64,000 nucleotides of DNA from an uncultured Alteromonadaceae bacterium. GTDB lineage: Bacteria; Pseudomonadota; Gammaproteobacteria; Enterobacterales; Alteromonadaceae. Under the pieces are notes generated by a model. It did not search any database and was not told where the DNA came from. It was given only the letters and a program-made list of their open reading frames with translations. Of the stretch, positions 33,633-42,183 are shown in pieces. Every line of letters begins with the position of its first letter. Positions within the stretch are counted from its first letter, which is position 1. The stretch lies in assembly GCA_947503265.1 (NCBI GenBank), contig CANNDC010000003.1, forward strand, positions 1 to 64,000, in the 5' to 3' direction. The translations under genes were made by a program, and so were the position numbers.

Positions 33633-36365
33633 TTAGTGATCTTCGCTAAACCATTGCTTCCCTTCTGAGCCTCCTATATAGCCAACATACCAGCCACTAC
33701 CCCACCCTGCAGCCCAAAGCAAATCGGGGTTGTGTGGATCAGGTTTCGCATCAATAATCTTATCGTTGTTGGCTAGATTACGATTTATTTTTTTCCAACT
33801 TATACCGTTATCCAGTGACAAATATAATCCTGGATTCATAAACTGTCGGTCCATTGTCATTTGGTTACCGACTGTCAGCAGCATCAAACTAGAGTTGATA
33901 GGTGAGGTTTCCACTTGCAATACCACAGGGGCTTCAAAAAACTTATGCCAAGTTTTACCTAAGTCTTTACTACGCCAGGCGCCTCCTTGACCCATAGTGC
34001 CAGAATAAAAACCACCCGCACTAATGAATAATTCGTTGGTATTGCTATCAAAAAATACGTTATTAACACTTTTTATGGTGTCAGGAATTTTCATTTTCTG
34101 CCAACTTTCACCTTGATTAACCGACTGATACAAGCCACCGTTTTCATCGCTTGCTGCGGCATAAATAATCTTGCTGTTGTTTGGATCAAATACAATTCGG
34201 CGCAGACTCGCGTTTTTATGGAAGCCTTTATTGCTGACCTCCCATGTGTAGCCTCCATCAATTGATTTCATAAAACCATAGCCCCCTTTGGTGGGTTCTC
34301 TTCTTGGGGCTCTGTAGATTTCTGAAAACGCATCCCGTTCCGCTACAAAAAACATATTTAGCGGATTGTTTGGATCAATAAGAAACGAATTTTGTGCAGG
34401 AAGCATACCCGGCGGACCTTGGATAACTTTGCCGCCTTTGCTGCGTTTTTCATTTGAAGTCTCCAAAACTGTCGATATGTTGTGCCAGCTTTTTCCGCCG
34501 TCTGTTGTTCGGCGTAACTGCCCTTTGTGGGCTTGGCGCCAAGCCATGATGTATATGGTATCTGGATCATTCGGATGCACAGCTATGGTAGAAATAGAGA
34601 ACATTCCATCAACTTGGCTTTGCCCTTCAATTTGTTTCAATGCAACGGCACTCGATTTGACCGTGTTTTTTAAGGGAATGGTTTCCCATACTCCGTGTTC
34701 GCCACTGGTGAGTAACTTTCTGTTGAGTTTACCTGTTTCGAGCAACATAAAACGGCCTGGCAAGTCACTGTTTCCTCTACCTATCCATATATCACTGCCT
34801 TTTTTTGTCTCAATGTCATCTATTTGTTGCCATGATTCACCTTGATCTGTCGACCTATGTGTTTGCTGAGCAATACTGATAAAAACATCGCCATTAGCGT
34901 TGATGCTCAATAGTCTATTGCCTTCTTTTTCTGCATGGGCATCCATGTATCTTTGCACATGGGAAAATTCCACATTAGCGTGTGTAGGATTGTTTCTAGT
35001 CGCCCAGTAAGCTTTGTCTTTTCCGCTTAACCAGTACTTGCCGTGGCGAGCAACTACTTGCCATGTTGTTCCGCCATCAAGTGTGCGCCAAACTTCCCCA
35101 GGACCAAATGTTCTATCGTGTTTCTTGTTATAAGTGATGTAAATCTCGTTTTTATTATTTGGATTTACCACTATTCGATTGAATACAGGCAACACAGATT
35201 TTGGCAAGACTGGAAACTTTTTGCGGGCTTTTTGGATATCCATACCTAACCAATGAGAAATGGCTCTGTAGTATCGATGTATCTCTTCAGGATAGTCAAT
35301 TTCGTTTAAGTTTATAGCTAGATCACCTGTTATTTCCTGCCAGCTTTCACCAAAATCGGAACTTCGGTATATTCCACCAGACGATTCAATCGTGTTACCA
35401 ACCGGTGAAAATTGAGTTTGATCTATGGCAAATAAGATGAACTCTTTCGAGGCATTGTCAAAATAAAAGGTCAGATCACGTGGAATATTGTGAGGCAAAT
35501 TAGCCCCATTGACGCGCCAATTCAACCCGGCATCTTGACTGTGCATTATCCCATGATTGCTAGCCATAATGAGTAACTCTGAGTTGAGCGGATGAACAAT
35601 GATTTTGCCAACATCCAAGGTCTCAGGAAAGTCTTTGGATATCTTTTGCCAATTCCGCCCTTTATCAACTGATTTTAAAATATAACCGTAGTCCGCATAA
35701 CTAAGCACATTGCCGTGGGGTTGTTTTAAGGAGCGGTGGTTTTCTTTAACGTTCCAAAAGTCACCGGCTCCGATGTACCAGATATTGTCATTGTTTGGGT
35801 CGATGGCAATATCACTGAGGCGCTTACCTATTTGTTCATCGTACCAACCTTTGGGAAAGGCTCTAGGATCATAGGGATCGATCCCCACCTCTTTGTATGA
35901 AGGTGATAATTCAGCAAGTTTATGCCAGTTTTTCCCTTGATTTAGCGATTCGTACACCCAGCCATTCCAGTCAAGTGCAACCGCATAATTAGGATCTTTT
36001 ATTGAAAATTCCATATCGATTACGCGTTTCATTTGTTGACCAAGCTCATCATGGTCTTGAATACTTTGCCATGATGCACCGCCGTCCCATGTACCATAGG
36101 CCACATGCATATCAGGTCCAATAAACATGACGTCAGGATTGGTAGGATGGGTCCATAGTTCTTCGTTATAACCAGACATACCCGGACCAATATTTTGCCA
36201 TTCAACAATAGGATCAGACTCTACTCTTTGTGTTCTCAATCTCTCAAAATAGGCGCTGTAATCATCTTCTAACAACGAAGAAGTCACCTTTTCTGAGGTC
36301 ATTGAATGACAACCTAAAATCAAAATTGATAGAACAGACAGAGTAGCTAATTTCAATGAACTCAT
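33633..36365 (-). CDS. Asp-box (BNR) double beta-propeller lipoprotein
   Basis: A 910-residue lipoprotein (signal LSILILGC) filled with about twelve Asp-box motifs of the form S/T-x-D-x-G-x-x-W (for example TWDGGASWQS, SVDKGRNWQK, SSDFGESWQE, TTDGGKSWHN, SLDNGISWKK). The count and length suggest two seven-bladed propellers in tandem, as in GH74 xyloglucanases or Vps10/sortilin-like proteins. I cannot assign a catalytic family: it may be a new hydrolase or lyase, or a glycan-binding protein. It is first in the minus-strand polysaccharide cluster. ATG 36365 has AAAAGG 9 nt upstream. An upstream TTG in frame is the alternative start. Confidence 0.75.
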   Translation of the reverse strand: MSSLKLATLSVLSILILGCHSMTSEKVTSSLLEDDYSAYFERLRTQRVESDPIVEWQNIGPGMSGYNEELWTHPTNPDVMFIGPDMHVAYGTWDGGASWQSIQDHDELGQQMKRVIDMEFSIKDPNYAVALDWNGWVYESLNQGKNWHKLAELSPSYKEVGIDPYDPRAFPKGWYDEQIGKRLSDIAIDPNNDNIWYIGAGDFWNVKENHRSLKQPHGNVLSYADYGYILKSVDKGRNWQKISKDFPETLDVGKIIVHPLNSELLIMASNHGIMHSQDAGLNWRVNGANLPHNIPRDLTFYFDNASKEFILFAIDQTQFSPVGNTIESSGGIYRSSDFGESWQEITGDLAINLNEIDYPEEIHRYYRAISHWLGMDIQKARKKFPVLPKSVLPVFNRIVVNPNNKNEIYITYNKKHDRTFGPGEVWRTLDGGTTWQVVARHGKYWLSGKDKAYWATRNNPTHANVEFSHVQRYMDAHAEKEGNRLLSINANGDVFISIAQQTHRSTDQGESWQQIDDIETKKGSDIWIGRGNSDLPGRFMLLETGKLNRKLLTSGEHGVWETIPLKNTVKSSAVALKQIEGQSQVDGMFSISTIAVHPNDPDTIYIMAWRQAHKGQLRRTTDGGKSWHNISTVLETSNEKRSKGGKVIQGPPGMLPAQNSFLIDPNNPLNMFFVAERDAFSEIYRAPRREPTKGGYGFMKSIDGGYTWEVSNKGFHKNASLRRIVFDPNNSKIIYAAASDENGGLYQSVNQGESWQKMKIPDTIKSVNNVFFDSNTNELFISAGGFYSGTMGQGGAWRSKDLGKTWHKFFEAPVVLQVETSPINSSLMLLTVGNQMTMDRQFMNPGLYLSLDNGISWKKINRNLANNDKIIDAKPDPHNPDLLWAAGWGSGWYVGYIGGSEGKQWFSEDH

Positions 36366-36562
36366 CCTTTGCAACCTTTTAAAAACAAAAACGCCTCGAC
36401 ATTTTAGTCAACAATTAACATATTAATGACATCCAAATAAAATACCAGTTTATTTTTATATATGGAATATTAGTTTTAAAAGTAAATACAAAATGAGAGG
36501 GTGCTCAAAAATGAGTTATGGCTAATTGAGCAAGTTAAAATCTAGGGCTGTTGACCTAGTGG

Positions 36563-37135
36563 TTAATTCAATCTATTGGTATGTGCAACGTAATCAGACT
36601 TAGCATGTCTAAAAAACACATTACATTGGGTTAATGCCAAACCTTCTTCAGACTCTTTTACATAGGGGTTGAGCTCCAACACGATTTTTAGCTCTTCTGA
36701 CTTTCCACGTTGAAGATCTTGTAGATTTTGATATAGCGAATACTTTTTCGTTAAATTTGAGCCGGGGGGAGTCCATGGCATACGTACAATCAGAATTGAC
36801 TGACAATTTGGCGCGGGTACTGGAAAACCAGTTTTATCGATACGTAATTCAAATTGTCCACCGTTTTGTTCAAACTCTTGTTTGCTGAGTTCTTCAAGCT
36901 GAATAAGGTCTTCAGTTTTTAACTGGTATGCAAGATGATAGTAAGGTTTTCCCGACCGAGAGTAATTCACGATTGGTTGGTTACTTCTAACCGCTTTTCC
37001 TTTTAGCTTCTCGTGTTTTTCGACCGTGTATTTAGCATCTTTCTGAGCAAACTTCTCTGTGTCGACGGATGTAGAACAAGCTCCGGATATTACACCCAGA
37101 GCAAAAACCGGAAACACGGAAAACCTAAACCACAT
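36563..37135 (-). CDS. Lipoprotein of unknown family, third gene of lysis-like cassette
   Basis: A 190-residue lipoprotein with signal MWFRFSVFPVFALGVISGAC and lipobox SGAC. The body is polar, with a central strand-rich region (GGQFELRIDKTGFPVP) and two cysteines near SILIVRM and LTQCNVFF. No family is recognised. Its ATG overlaps the TAA of the lysozyme-like gene (TAATG), so it is translationally coupled. Being third after a membrane protein and a lysozyme-like protein suggests a spanin- or envelope-related partner by analogy with phage lysis cassettes, though at 190 residues it is far longer than a typical Rz1 lipoprotein. Confidence 0.7.
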   Translation of the reverse strand: MWFRFSVFPVFALGVISGACSTSVDTEKFAQKDAKYTVEKHEKLKGKAVRSNQPIVNYSRSGKPYYHLAYQLKTEDLIQLEELSKQEFEQNGGQFELRIDKTGFPVPAPNCQSILIVRMPWTPPGSNLTKKYSLYQNLQDLQRGKSEELKIVLELNPYVKESEEGLALTQCNVFFRHAKSDYVAHTNRLN

Positions 37136-37617
37136 TAATTATCACTTTCAGCTAAGTAATGGTTCCATTTTTCAATGTACTCACTTGGCTTTCCTTTACC
37201 TAGTGGTGTGTTGTAATACTGCTTCCAATAATTTGCTTGGCCGACGACATCACCTGCATTCGGCAATTTAGCCGGCACACGCATGTAGTGTATTCTAGCC
37301 ATGGCAGTAGCGTAGTTGTCATTGCTTTCTAACTCTTTAATTTTATCCGCATTAGGAGAGCTGAGAAACGCGATCGCTTTATTTGCTAATTCGTCCCGAT
37401 ATTTTAAGTAATTGTCCCAAATATCATTGTGAGTAGCAGGCTCCATTTGATAGAAACTTACCGCTGGTCCCCCGCCCATTTGAACTCGGTACTTTAAAAA
37501 TAGACTCTCCTGAATCGCAGTACCTAAAAGTAATTCCTCTGCGGCAAGGTTGTCAGCTCCCATTTGAGCCAAGACAGGTTTGATTACGTTATTGCGAAAA
37601 TCGTCTAATTTGCTCAT
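37135..37617 (-). CDS. Phage-type lysozyme/transglycosylase-like protein
   Basis: A 160-residue cytoplasm-type protein without signal peptide. The segment GTAIQESLF with Glu37, then VQMGGGPAVSFYQMEP, resembles the catalytic region of small phage peptidoglycan hydrolases in which a helix-borne glutamate is followed by a GGPA-xx-(F/Y)WQ-type strand. This implies glycan-strand cleavage, with export needing a holin or equivalent. ATG has AAGGA 6 nt upstream. It lies 15 bases after a four-helix membrane protein gene and overlaps the next lipoprotein gene by one base. Assignment is by motif memory and could be wrong in detail. Confidence 0.65.
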   Translation of the reverse strand: MSKLDDFRNNVIKPVLAQMGADNLAAEELLLGTAIQESLFLKYRVQMGGGPAVSFYQMEPATHNDIWDNYLKYRDELANKAIAFLSSPNADKIKELESNDNYATAMARIHYMRVPAKLPNAGDVVGQANYWKQYYNTPLGKGKPSEYIEKWNHYLAESDN

Positions 37618-37632
37618 CAGTTTTCCTTTTTG

Positions 37633-38190
37633 TTATTTTTGTTCTTGATCGTCATGCTTGAATTGAGCCGTTTGATTAGTTGGATTTGTATTCACCTGTG
37701 CTTCTGCTTGCTGTGCTAATTTATCCAGAATATTCGGGATCAATTTTTCAGAGAAACCGGCTATAAATGCCCAAAGTAAAGCTTTTGCAGCGTCCAAGGT
37801 ATGTTGAGGATGGATTTGAAAAACGCTTTTAAGCCCATCGTATGCTTCCTCTTTGTTCACAAACTCGGGAAACAAAGGGCCTCGAATCATTTCGGTAATA
37901 AAAAACGCATAACAAATCCAGCCGAGTAAGCCTGCGATAATGGGCGTGATATAAATTTGTAAAATTGCGTTAGCTTCTACTTTGGTTGGTGCGACATTTT
38001 TTAATCGAAAATAGGTGCTGATAACGCCGCCACCCGCTCCCGCTATAAAAATAGCCATAGTGAGTGGAAACTCAACTTCACCACTTGGCGCCCATAAACT
38101 GATCGCCAATACAACGAAGATGATCAATGGGGGCATACAAGCATGGAAAAATACGTTTTTAGATACAGTAAAAGGCTTATTCTTAATCAT
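37633..38190 (-). CDS. Four-helix membrane protein, possible holin-like
   Basis: A 185-residue protein with three or four predicted transmembrane helices (about 14-33, 41-60, 82-103, and a weaker one near 138-155) and a hydrophilic C-terminal tail rich in Gln and Asn. ATG has AAGGTG 7 nt upstream. It is the first of three tightly packed genes, followed by a lysozyme-like protein and a lipoprotein. No family is recognised. The holin-like suggestion rests only on gene order, and a larger scaffold or stress protein is equally possible. Confidence 0.65.
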   Translation of the reverse strand: MIKNKPFTVSKNVFFHACMPPLIIFVVLAISLWAPSGEVEFPLTMAIFIAGAGGGVISTYFRLKNVAPTKVEANAILQIYITPIIAGLLGWICYAFFITEMIRGPLFPEFVNKEEAYDGLKSVFQIHPQHTLDAAKALLWAFIAGFSEKLIPNILDKLAQQAEAQVNTNPTNQTAQFKHDDQEQK

Positions 38191-38256
38191 TTTTTATCAC
38201 CTTTGTTTTATTTGCATTCATAATAGTAGCGATTTAACAGCAAATCGCGACTTTTC

Positions 38257-39363
38257 TTATCTTTTTTTGTCTTTCATTACGTTTTTAATCATCTTTCCGA
38301 AATCTTTGTCTCGCTTTCGCTTTTCAACATATGACATTTCATTAAAAGCGACTTCCTTCTTCATTTTAATAAAACTTCGAAAACGTTGTTCGGAAAGTTC
38401 ACCTGAGTCAATAGCGGCCAAAACGGCACACCCTTTCTCATTGGTATGAGAACAATTATTGAATTTACACTGCTGGACTAGGTCAGATACCTCAGCGAAA
38501 GTTTCATCAACACTGCTATCTTCTGACATAGTGCCTAGTTCACGCATTCCCGGTGTATCAATAAGCATGGCATCATTTTGCAACCGAATTAGCTCTCTAT
38601 GGGTAGTGGTATGTCTACCCTTGCTCTGCACTTTACTAACAGTCTGGGTTCTATACTGGTCTTGCCCAAGTAAGCTATTTAGCAGGGTTGTTTTGCCAAC
38701 ACCGGAGGAGCCGAGCAAGCAATAGGTATTACCAGCAACTAGGTAGTCTTTAATGGCTTTGAGGCCTGCATTTTGGTCAGGTAACTCATTCTCCATCGTA
38801 CTGTACGCCAAAACCTTAGCCGCTGGCGCTATGCTTGTCACGCTCTCGACCATTGCCTCGACTTCCGTAGACGACTTTAAATCACTTTTGCTGAGTAAAA
38901 TGATCGGGGTAATCCCGACATCATTTACCATCAACAAATATCGCTCAAGACGTCTTAGATTGAAATTATCGTCAACGGCTTGAACAATAAACGCGAAATC
39001 AATATTGGCAGCTATCAATTGAAAGTCTATTTGCTTTCCCGCCGCTTTTCGTTTCAACAAGGACTTTCGCGGCAGAACGCCATGAATGATGCCATATGCT
39101 GAATCTTCGTTTTGTTCATCATAAATATCAGCATATACCCAATCGCCTACAGTCGGCATATCCAAAGAGGAATCAGCACTGTGCATTAGGTTGCCTGAAC
39201 ATTCTGCAAAGGCATGACAATTTCCATCGGAGATATCAAAACCATTTTTATGCACGGATATCACTCGCGCTAATCTATGCCTGCTAGCCTTAGATTCGTC
39301 CAAATGTGACAAGAACCAACTGGTTAGTCCCAATTGAGAGAGCACCGCACTGATTTCAGTCAT
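38257..39363 (-). CDS. rsgA: Ribosome small-subunit GTPase RsgA-like
   Basis: A 368-residue circularly permuted GTPase of the RsgA family, which aids late 30S assembly. Order of motifs is diagnostic: an OB-fold N-terminus, then G4 SKSDL (158-162), P-loop GSSGVGKTT (218-226), G3 DTPG (269-272), and a zinc-binding finger with Cys299, Cys304, His306 and Cys312. Length matches the longer RsgA-like paralogs such as those seen beside accessory genes; a second housekeeping rsgA may exist elsewhere. I chose ATG 39363, which overlaps the preceding DUF3750 stop by 8 bases, over an upstream GTG. Confidence 0.92.
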   Translation of the reverse strand: MTEISAVLSQLGLTSWFLSHLDESKASRHRLARVISVHKNGFDISDGNCHAFAECSGNLMHSADSSLDMPTVGDWVYADIYDEQNEDSAYGIIHGVLPRKSLLKRKAAGKQIDFQLIAANIDFAFIVQAVDDNFNLRRLERYLLMVNDVGITPIILLSKSDLKSSTEVEAMVESVTSIAPAAKVLAYSTMENELPDQNAGLKAIKDYLVAGNTYCLLGSSGVGKTTLLNSLLGQDQYRTQTVSKVQSKGRHTTTHRELIRLQNDAMLIDTPGMRELGTMSEDSSVDETFAEVSDLVQQCKFNNCSHTNEKGCAVLAAIDSGELSEQRFRSFIKMKKEVAFNEMSYVEKRKRDKDFGKMIKNVMKDKKR

Positions 39364-39886
39364 CTGCGTAACCACTACCCAGAGCTCGAAACGGCATATC
39401 GACCTCTAACTCGGGTACTTTGAGTCCAACCCAAGCAGGGAAAGTGTTGCTATTTGGCCCGGGGAAAAGCGTATATTGATCCGCATAAGGATAGGTTTTA
39501 ACCACTTCTTCGATTTTTGGAATGAGTTCCGATGCTTTATGGCCCTGAATCGACAGAAACTTGTCTGGCTTAGCACCAAACCAATATCTGTCAGGTGTTT
39601 TTGTTTTGTATTGTCGAAGAGCCGAACGTCCTCGGTCAACCCCCCACCCCACGACTTCATAGACCGTGTACTCAGGTGCGTTTTCTTCTTTAATAGCTAT
39701 CCAAGTATGCACAGCAAACCATCCCCGCCAACTAAAAGCATCAGCAGCGTAAAATTCAATAGTCGCCTGCTTGTCTATAGCAGGGTTTAACGCTAGGCCC
39801 GCAGGTTGGCGTGTTGCGGTTCGCCAATTGGAATTTGAACAAGCAAAGACTAAAAATACGAGCAATGGCACAAGTGCCCACTTCAT
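39356..39886 (-). CDS. DUF3750 family probable lipoprotein
   Basis: A 176-residue protein with signal MKWALVPLLVFLVFAC and a likely lipidated Cys16. The body fits the DUF3750 pattern: WFAVHTWIAIKE, YEVVGWG, YPYADQYTLFPGPNSNTFPAWV, with a conserved-looking His, Asn and Thr near the PNSNTF segment. Function is unknown. ATG has AGGTG before it. It overlaps the RsgA-like gene, so the two are coupled. It is the gene immediately downstream of the toxin-like 40025-41992, where an immunity gene would be expected, but the family is widespread and does not look like an immunity protein. Confidence 0.75.
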   Translation of the reverse strand: MKWALVPLLVFLVFACSNSNWRTATRQPAGLALNPAIDKQATIEFYAADAFSWRGWFAVHTWIAIKEENAPEYTVYEVVGWGVDRGRSALRQYKTKTPDRYWFGAKPDKFLSIQGHKASELIPKIEEVVKTYPYADQYTLFPGPNSNTFPAWVGLKVPELEVDMPFRALGSGYADD

Positions 39887-40024
39887 AACACACCTATACT
39901 AAGGTTTCATCAACACGATACCCTTAAGCTAACGCAAATAGTCAGGCTCGATCAATCAGTTTATTTATTCCACTTCCACAACAGCTCAGATTAATCTTAT
40001 GTGAGTGTTCTTAATTGAGTATGC

Positions 40025-41992
40025 TTAATTGTAGACCTTTCCATTGTAATCTCGAACCGTAATACCGTGGGAAGTTGCATACTCAAGATAAGCCTTTGGA
40101 ATAGGTTCCGATTGGGGAGGGATTTCCAGTACTCTCTTTCCTTGAATCACTGGTCCTCGAACCAGCACACCATTCACTTTTTTTCCGCGAATTCTAATTT
40201 TTGGTGGGTATTTGGTAACAAATTCTTGAATATGATCAATAGCATCGTGATGATTCATTTTGGCGATGGGAACGCTAGGGTTTTTGCGCGAAATAAATTC
40301 GTATCCCGATGGCGTAAAATCGATATTGTCGATACGCACGCTTTTCCCGGGAATACGAGTTTCCACGGAAACTTCACTTTGTTGGTACTTAGCTCCATGC
40401 ACATCATCAGCAAGATTACCTCTGTGCATCTTTGCACGACTGCCAAAAAGCTCAACCGTAAAACCACCTTTCGCAGATTTAGCCCTCGACTTCTCTAATG
40501 TGGTTGTGTTGGCATCAATCACCTTTTTACCGACTTTAAGCGGTTGCTCGTAGCGCTCCATAGGACCGTATCTGATTTGCATATCTTGGAATCCCTCTAA
40601 CTCTGAGCCTAGATCACCGTTCCCAATCCCCCTGTGAGACTCCCTTGGTTTAAGTAATTCATCTTTAAAATTAGGATCATTTTTAAATCCACGTCCACCT
40701 TTGTTTGAATTAGGAATATTATTTGTATTGTTTGACGTGTTGAGCGCCCCGCCACTTCTCCTGTATTCAACATTGGGTGCGGTTTGACTTTGCTTGCTTA
40801 GCAACTGAAAGTTTCCATCTTCAACACTGGCGTGCGCAGTATGCGATTTCGCCACAGGTAAATCAGCTTCAGGTAAAACCTTTGCCGATCCTCCTTTGTT
40901 GGAAATTGGCGTTTTTGACATTGATGTTGTGTCTAGATCTGGTATAGATGCAGTTTGATGTTTGCTGCCACCAAGAGCCTGTTTCAGCGTTAAAATTTCG
41001 AAAAATTTCATCAACGCACCTTGGGGCGTTTTCAGTTGTTGGGCAAACTCGTTCAGACCACCTGAATCAATAATATCAATTCCAGTTGATGCGGCAAATT
41101 CTGCAACTGCAGTCGCGGCATAAGGATTACTTCCAGCCCAAACCCAAACCGTTCGGCCCGCGGTTTGTGATGCATATAGCATCAGGCTTCCCTCTGCAAT
41201 CGCCAACTTTACAACGGCAGGTGCAGCCAATGCCGCCGCAAATATTCCCACCGTCAATTTGGTTCCGTCGGTTAGTGCACCATGGGTTTTAGGAATCGAT
41301 GTATTTTTGATAGCAGTTTCTTGGTTGAGTACAGACAAGTGCTCGCTCGCTGCTCTAACCGTGCCGATCGTATATTGCCAATGCCCACCGATCGTTGAGC
41401 CAAGTTTAAAGCGGGTAACCAAATGTTTAACGCGAGAACGCGCCTCACCTGGAAAAAATCTTGCATGATCAGTAAAAGATAATCGTCCAAAATGACGCTG
41501 CATTACGTCAGGCTTGGTAATAGGTCTTATCCAATCCCATACTGCATTAACTAATTGCGCAGAGCGAACGCGATCATCATATATCGTCTCTTCCTGCTCA
41601 GCTTCCTTAAGTAACTCTATAGCTTCTTGAGTCGTATGCGGCACTCGTATTGGCATAGCACGCCTTACGTCACGTCTTTTTTGTTGTTCCGATGTTGCCA
41701 CATCCAATTCGATGCGTTTTTCAACATCCATCGGTCGCAAAATCATCATAAGACGCAACTTAGTGATTTTTTGCATCAAACGACGGTCACTGTATCGCGA
41801 ATACCTACGTTCGAACTTTTGCCTTAATTTATGGATTGAATCGAAATGACCTGATACAGACGTTGCCAGTCTGCTCCATATGCTGTTGTGGGGCTTTGAC
41901 TGCTGAGATTGTTGAGGCGAGTTTGAATCTTCAGCACGAGGTGGTGCCGGTGAGTGAGATTTTTGTTGCTTTTTTTCCGCAAATGCACCCAT
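40025..41992 (-). CDS. Predicted polymorphic toxin, possible contractile-injection cargo
   Basis: A 655-residue protein. The N-terminus (MGAFAEKKQQKS then a Pro/Gln/Ser-rich stretch) resembles the leader seen on many cargo proteins of extracellular contractile injection systems. Residues about 50-200 are helical and very basic. About 245-340 hold a hydrophobic, Ala-rich segment (GIFAAALAAPAVVKLAIAEG) typical of pre-toxin regions. A low-complexity Asn/Gly/Ser linker spans about 400-455. The last 140 residues form a compact block with SVETRIPGKSVRID, FISRKN (567-570), LEIP and RDYNGKVYN. From memory this resembles nuclease toxin domains ending many LXG-type toxins. ATG 41992 has AGGA 6 nt upstream. 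No immunity gene is recognised nearby. Confidence 0.7.
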   Translation of the reverse strand: MGAFAEKKQQKSHSPAPPRAEDSNSPQQSQQSKPHNSIWSRLATSVSGHFDSIHKLRQKFERRYSRYSDRRLMQKITKLRLMMILRPMDVEKRIELDVATSEQQKRRDVRRAMPIRVPHTTQEAIELLKEAEQEETIYDDRVRSAQLVNAVWDWIRPITKPDVMQRHFGRLSFTDHARFFPGEARSRVKHLVTRFKLGSTIGGHWQYTIGTVRAASEHLSVLNQETAIKNTSIPKTHGALTDGTKLTVGIFAAALAAPAVVKLAIAEGSLMLYASQTAGRTVWVWAGSNPYAATAVAEFAASTGIDIIDSGGLNEFAQQLKTPQGALMKFFEILTLKQALGGSKHQTASIPDLDTTSMSKTPISNKGGSAKVLPEADLPVAKSHTAHASVEDGNFQLLSKQSQTAPNVEYRRSGGALNTSNNTNNIPNSNKGGRGFKNDPNFKDELLKPRESHRGIGNGDLGSELEGFQDMQIRYGPMERYEQPLKVGKKVIDANTTTLEKSRAKSAKGGFTVELFGSRAKMHRGNLADDVHGAKYQQSEVSVETRIPGKSVRIDNIDFTPSGYEFISRKNPSVPIAKMNHHDAIDHIQEFVTKYPPKIRIRGKKVNGVLVRGPVIQGKRVLEIPPQSEPIPKAYLEYATSHGITVRDYNGKVYN

Positions 41993-42183
41993 AGATATCC
42001 TGTTCAAGTATCAGTGCGTCAACTAGGATTCAATGCAAAATTAATTGTCTACTTTTCACACAGGTTCAGTATAGTCTTGTTTTTTCTCGAACAGAATGAT
42101 TATCATCACGCGAACAAGCTAGAAAGGTTAGCGAGTGGCGCCAAATAAGTCATTAGACGACACCCGCTGCAAGGAGTTAGATG

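Noticed and set aside
36563..42007. Prophage
   Set aside because: There are no capsid, terminase, integrase or tail genes; only lysis-like and toxin-like genes are present.
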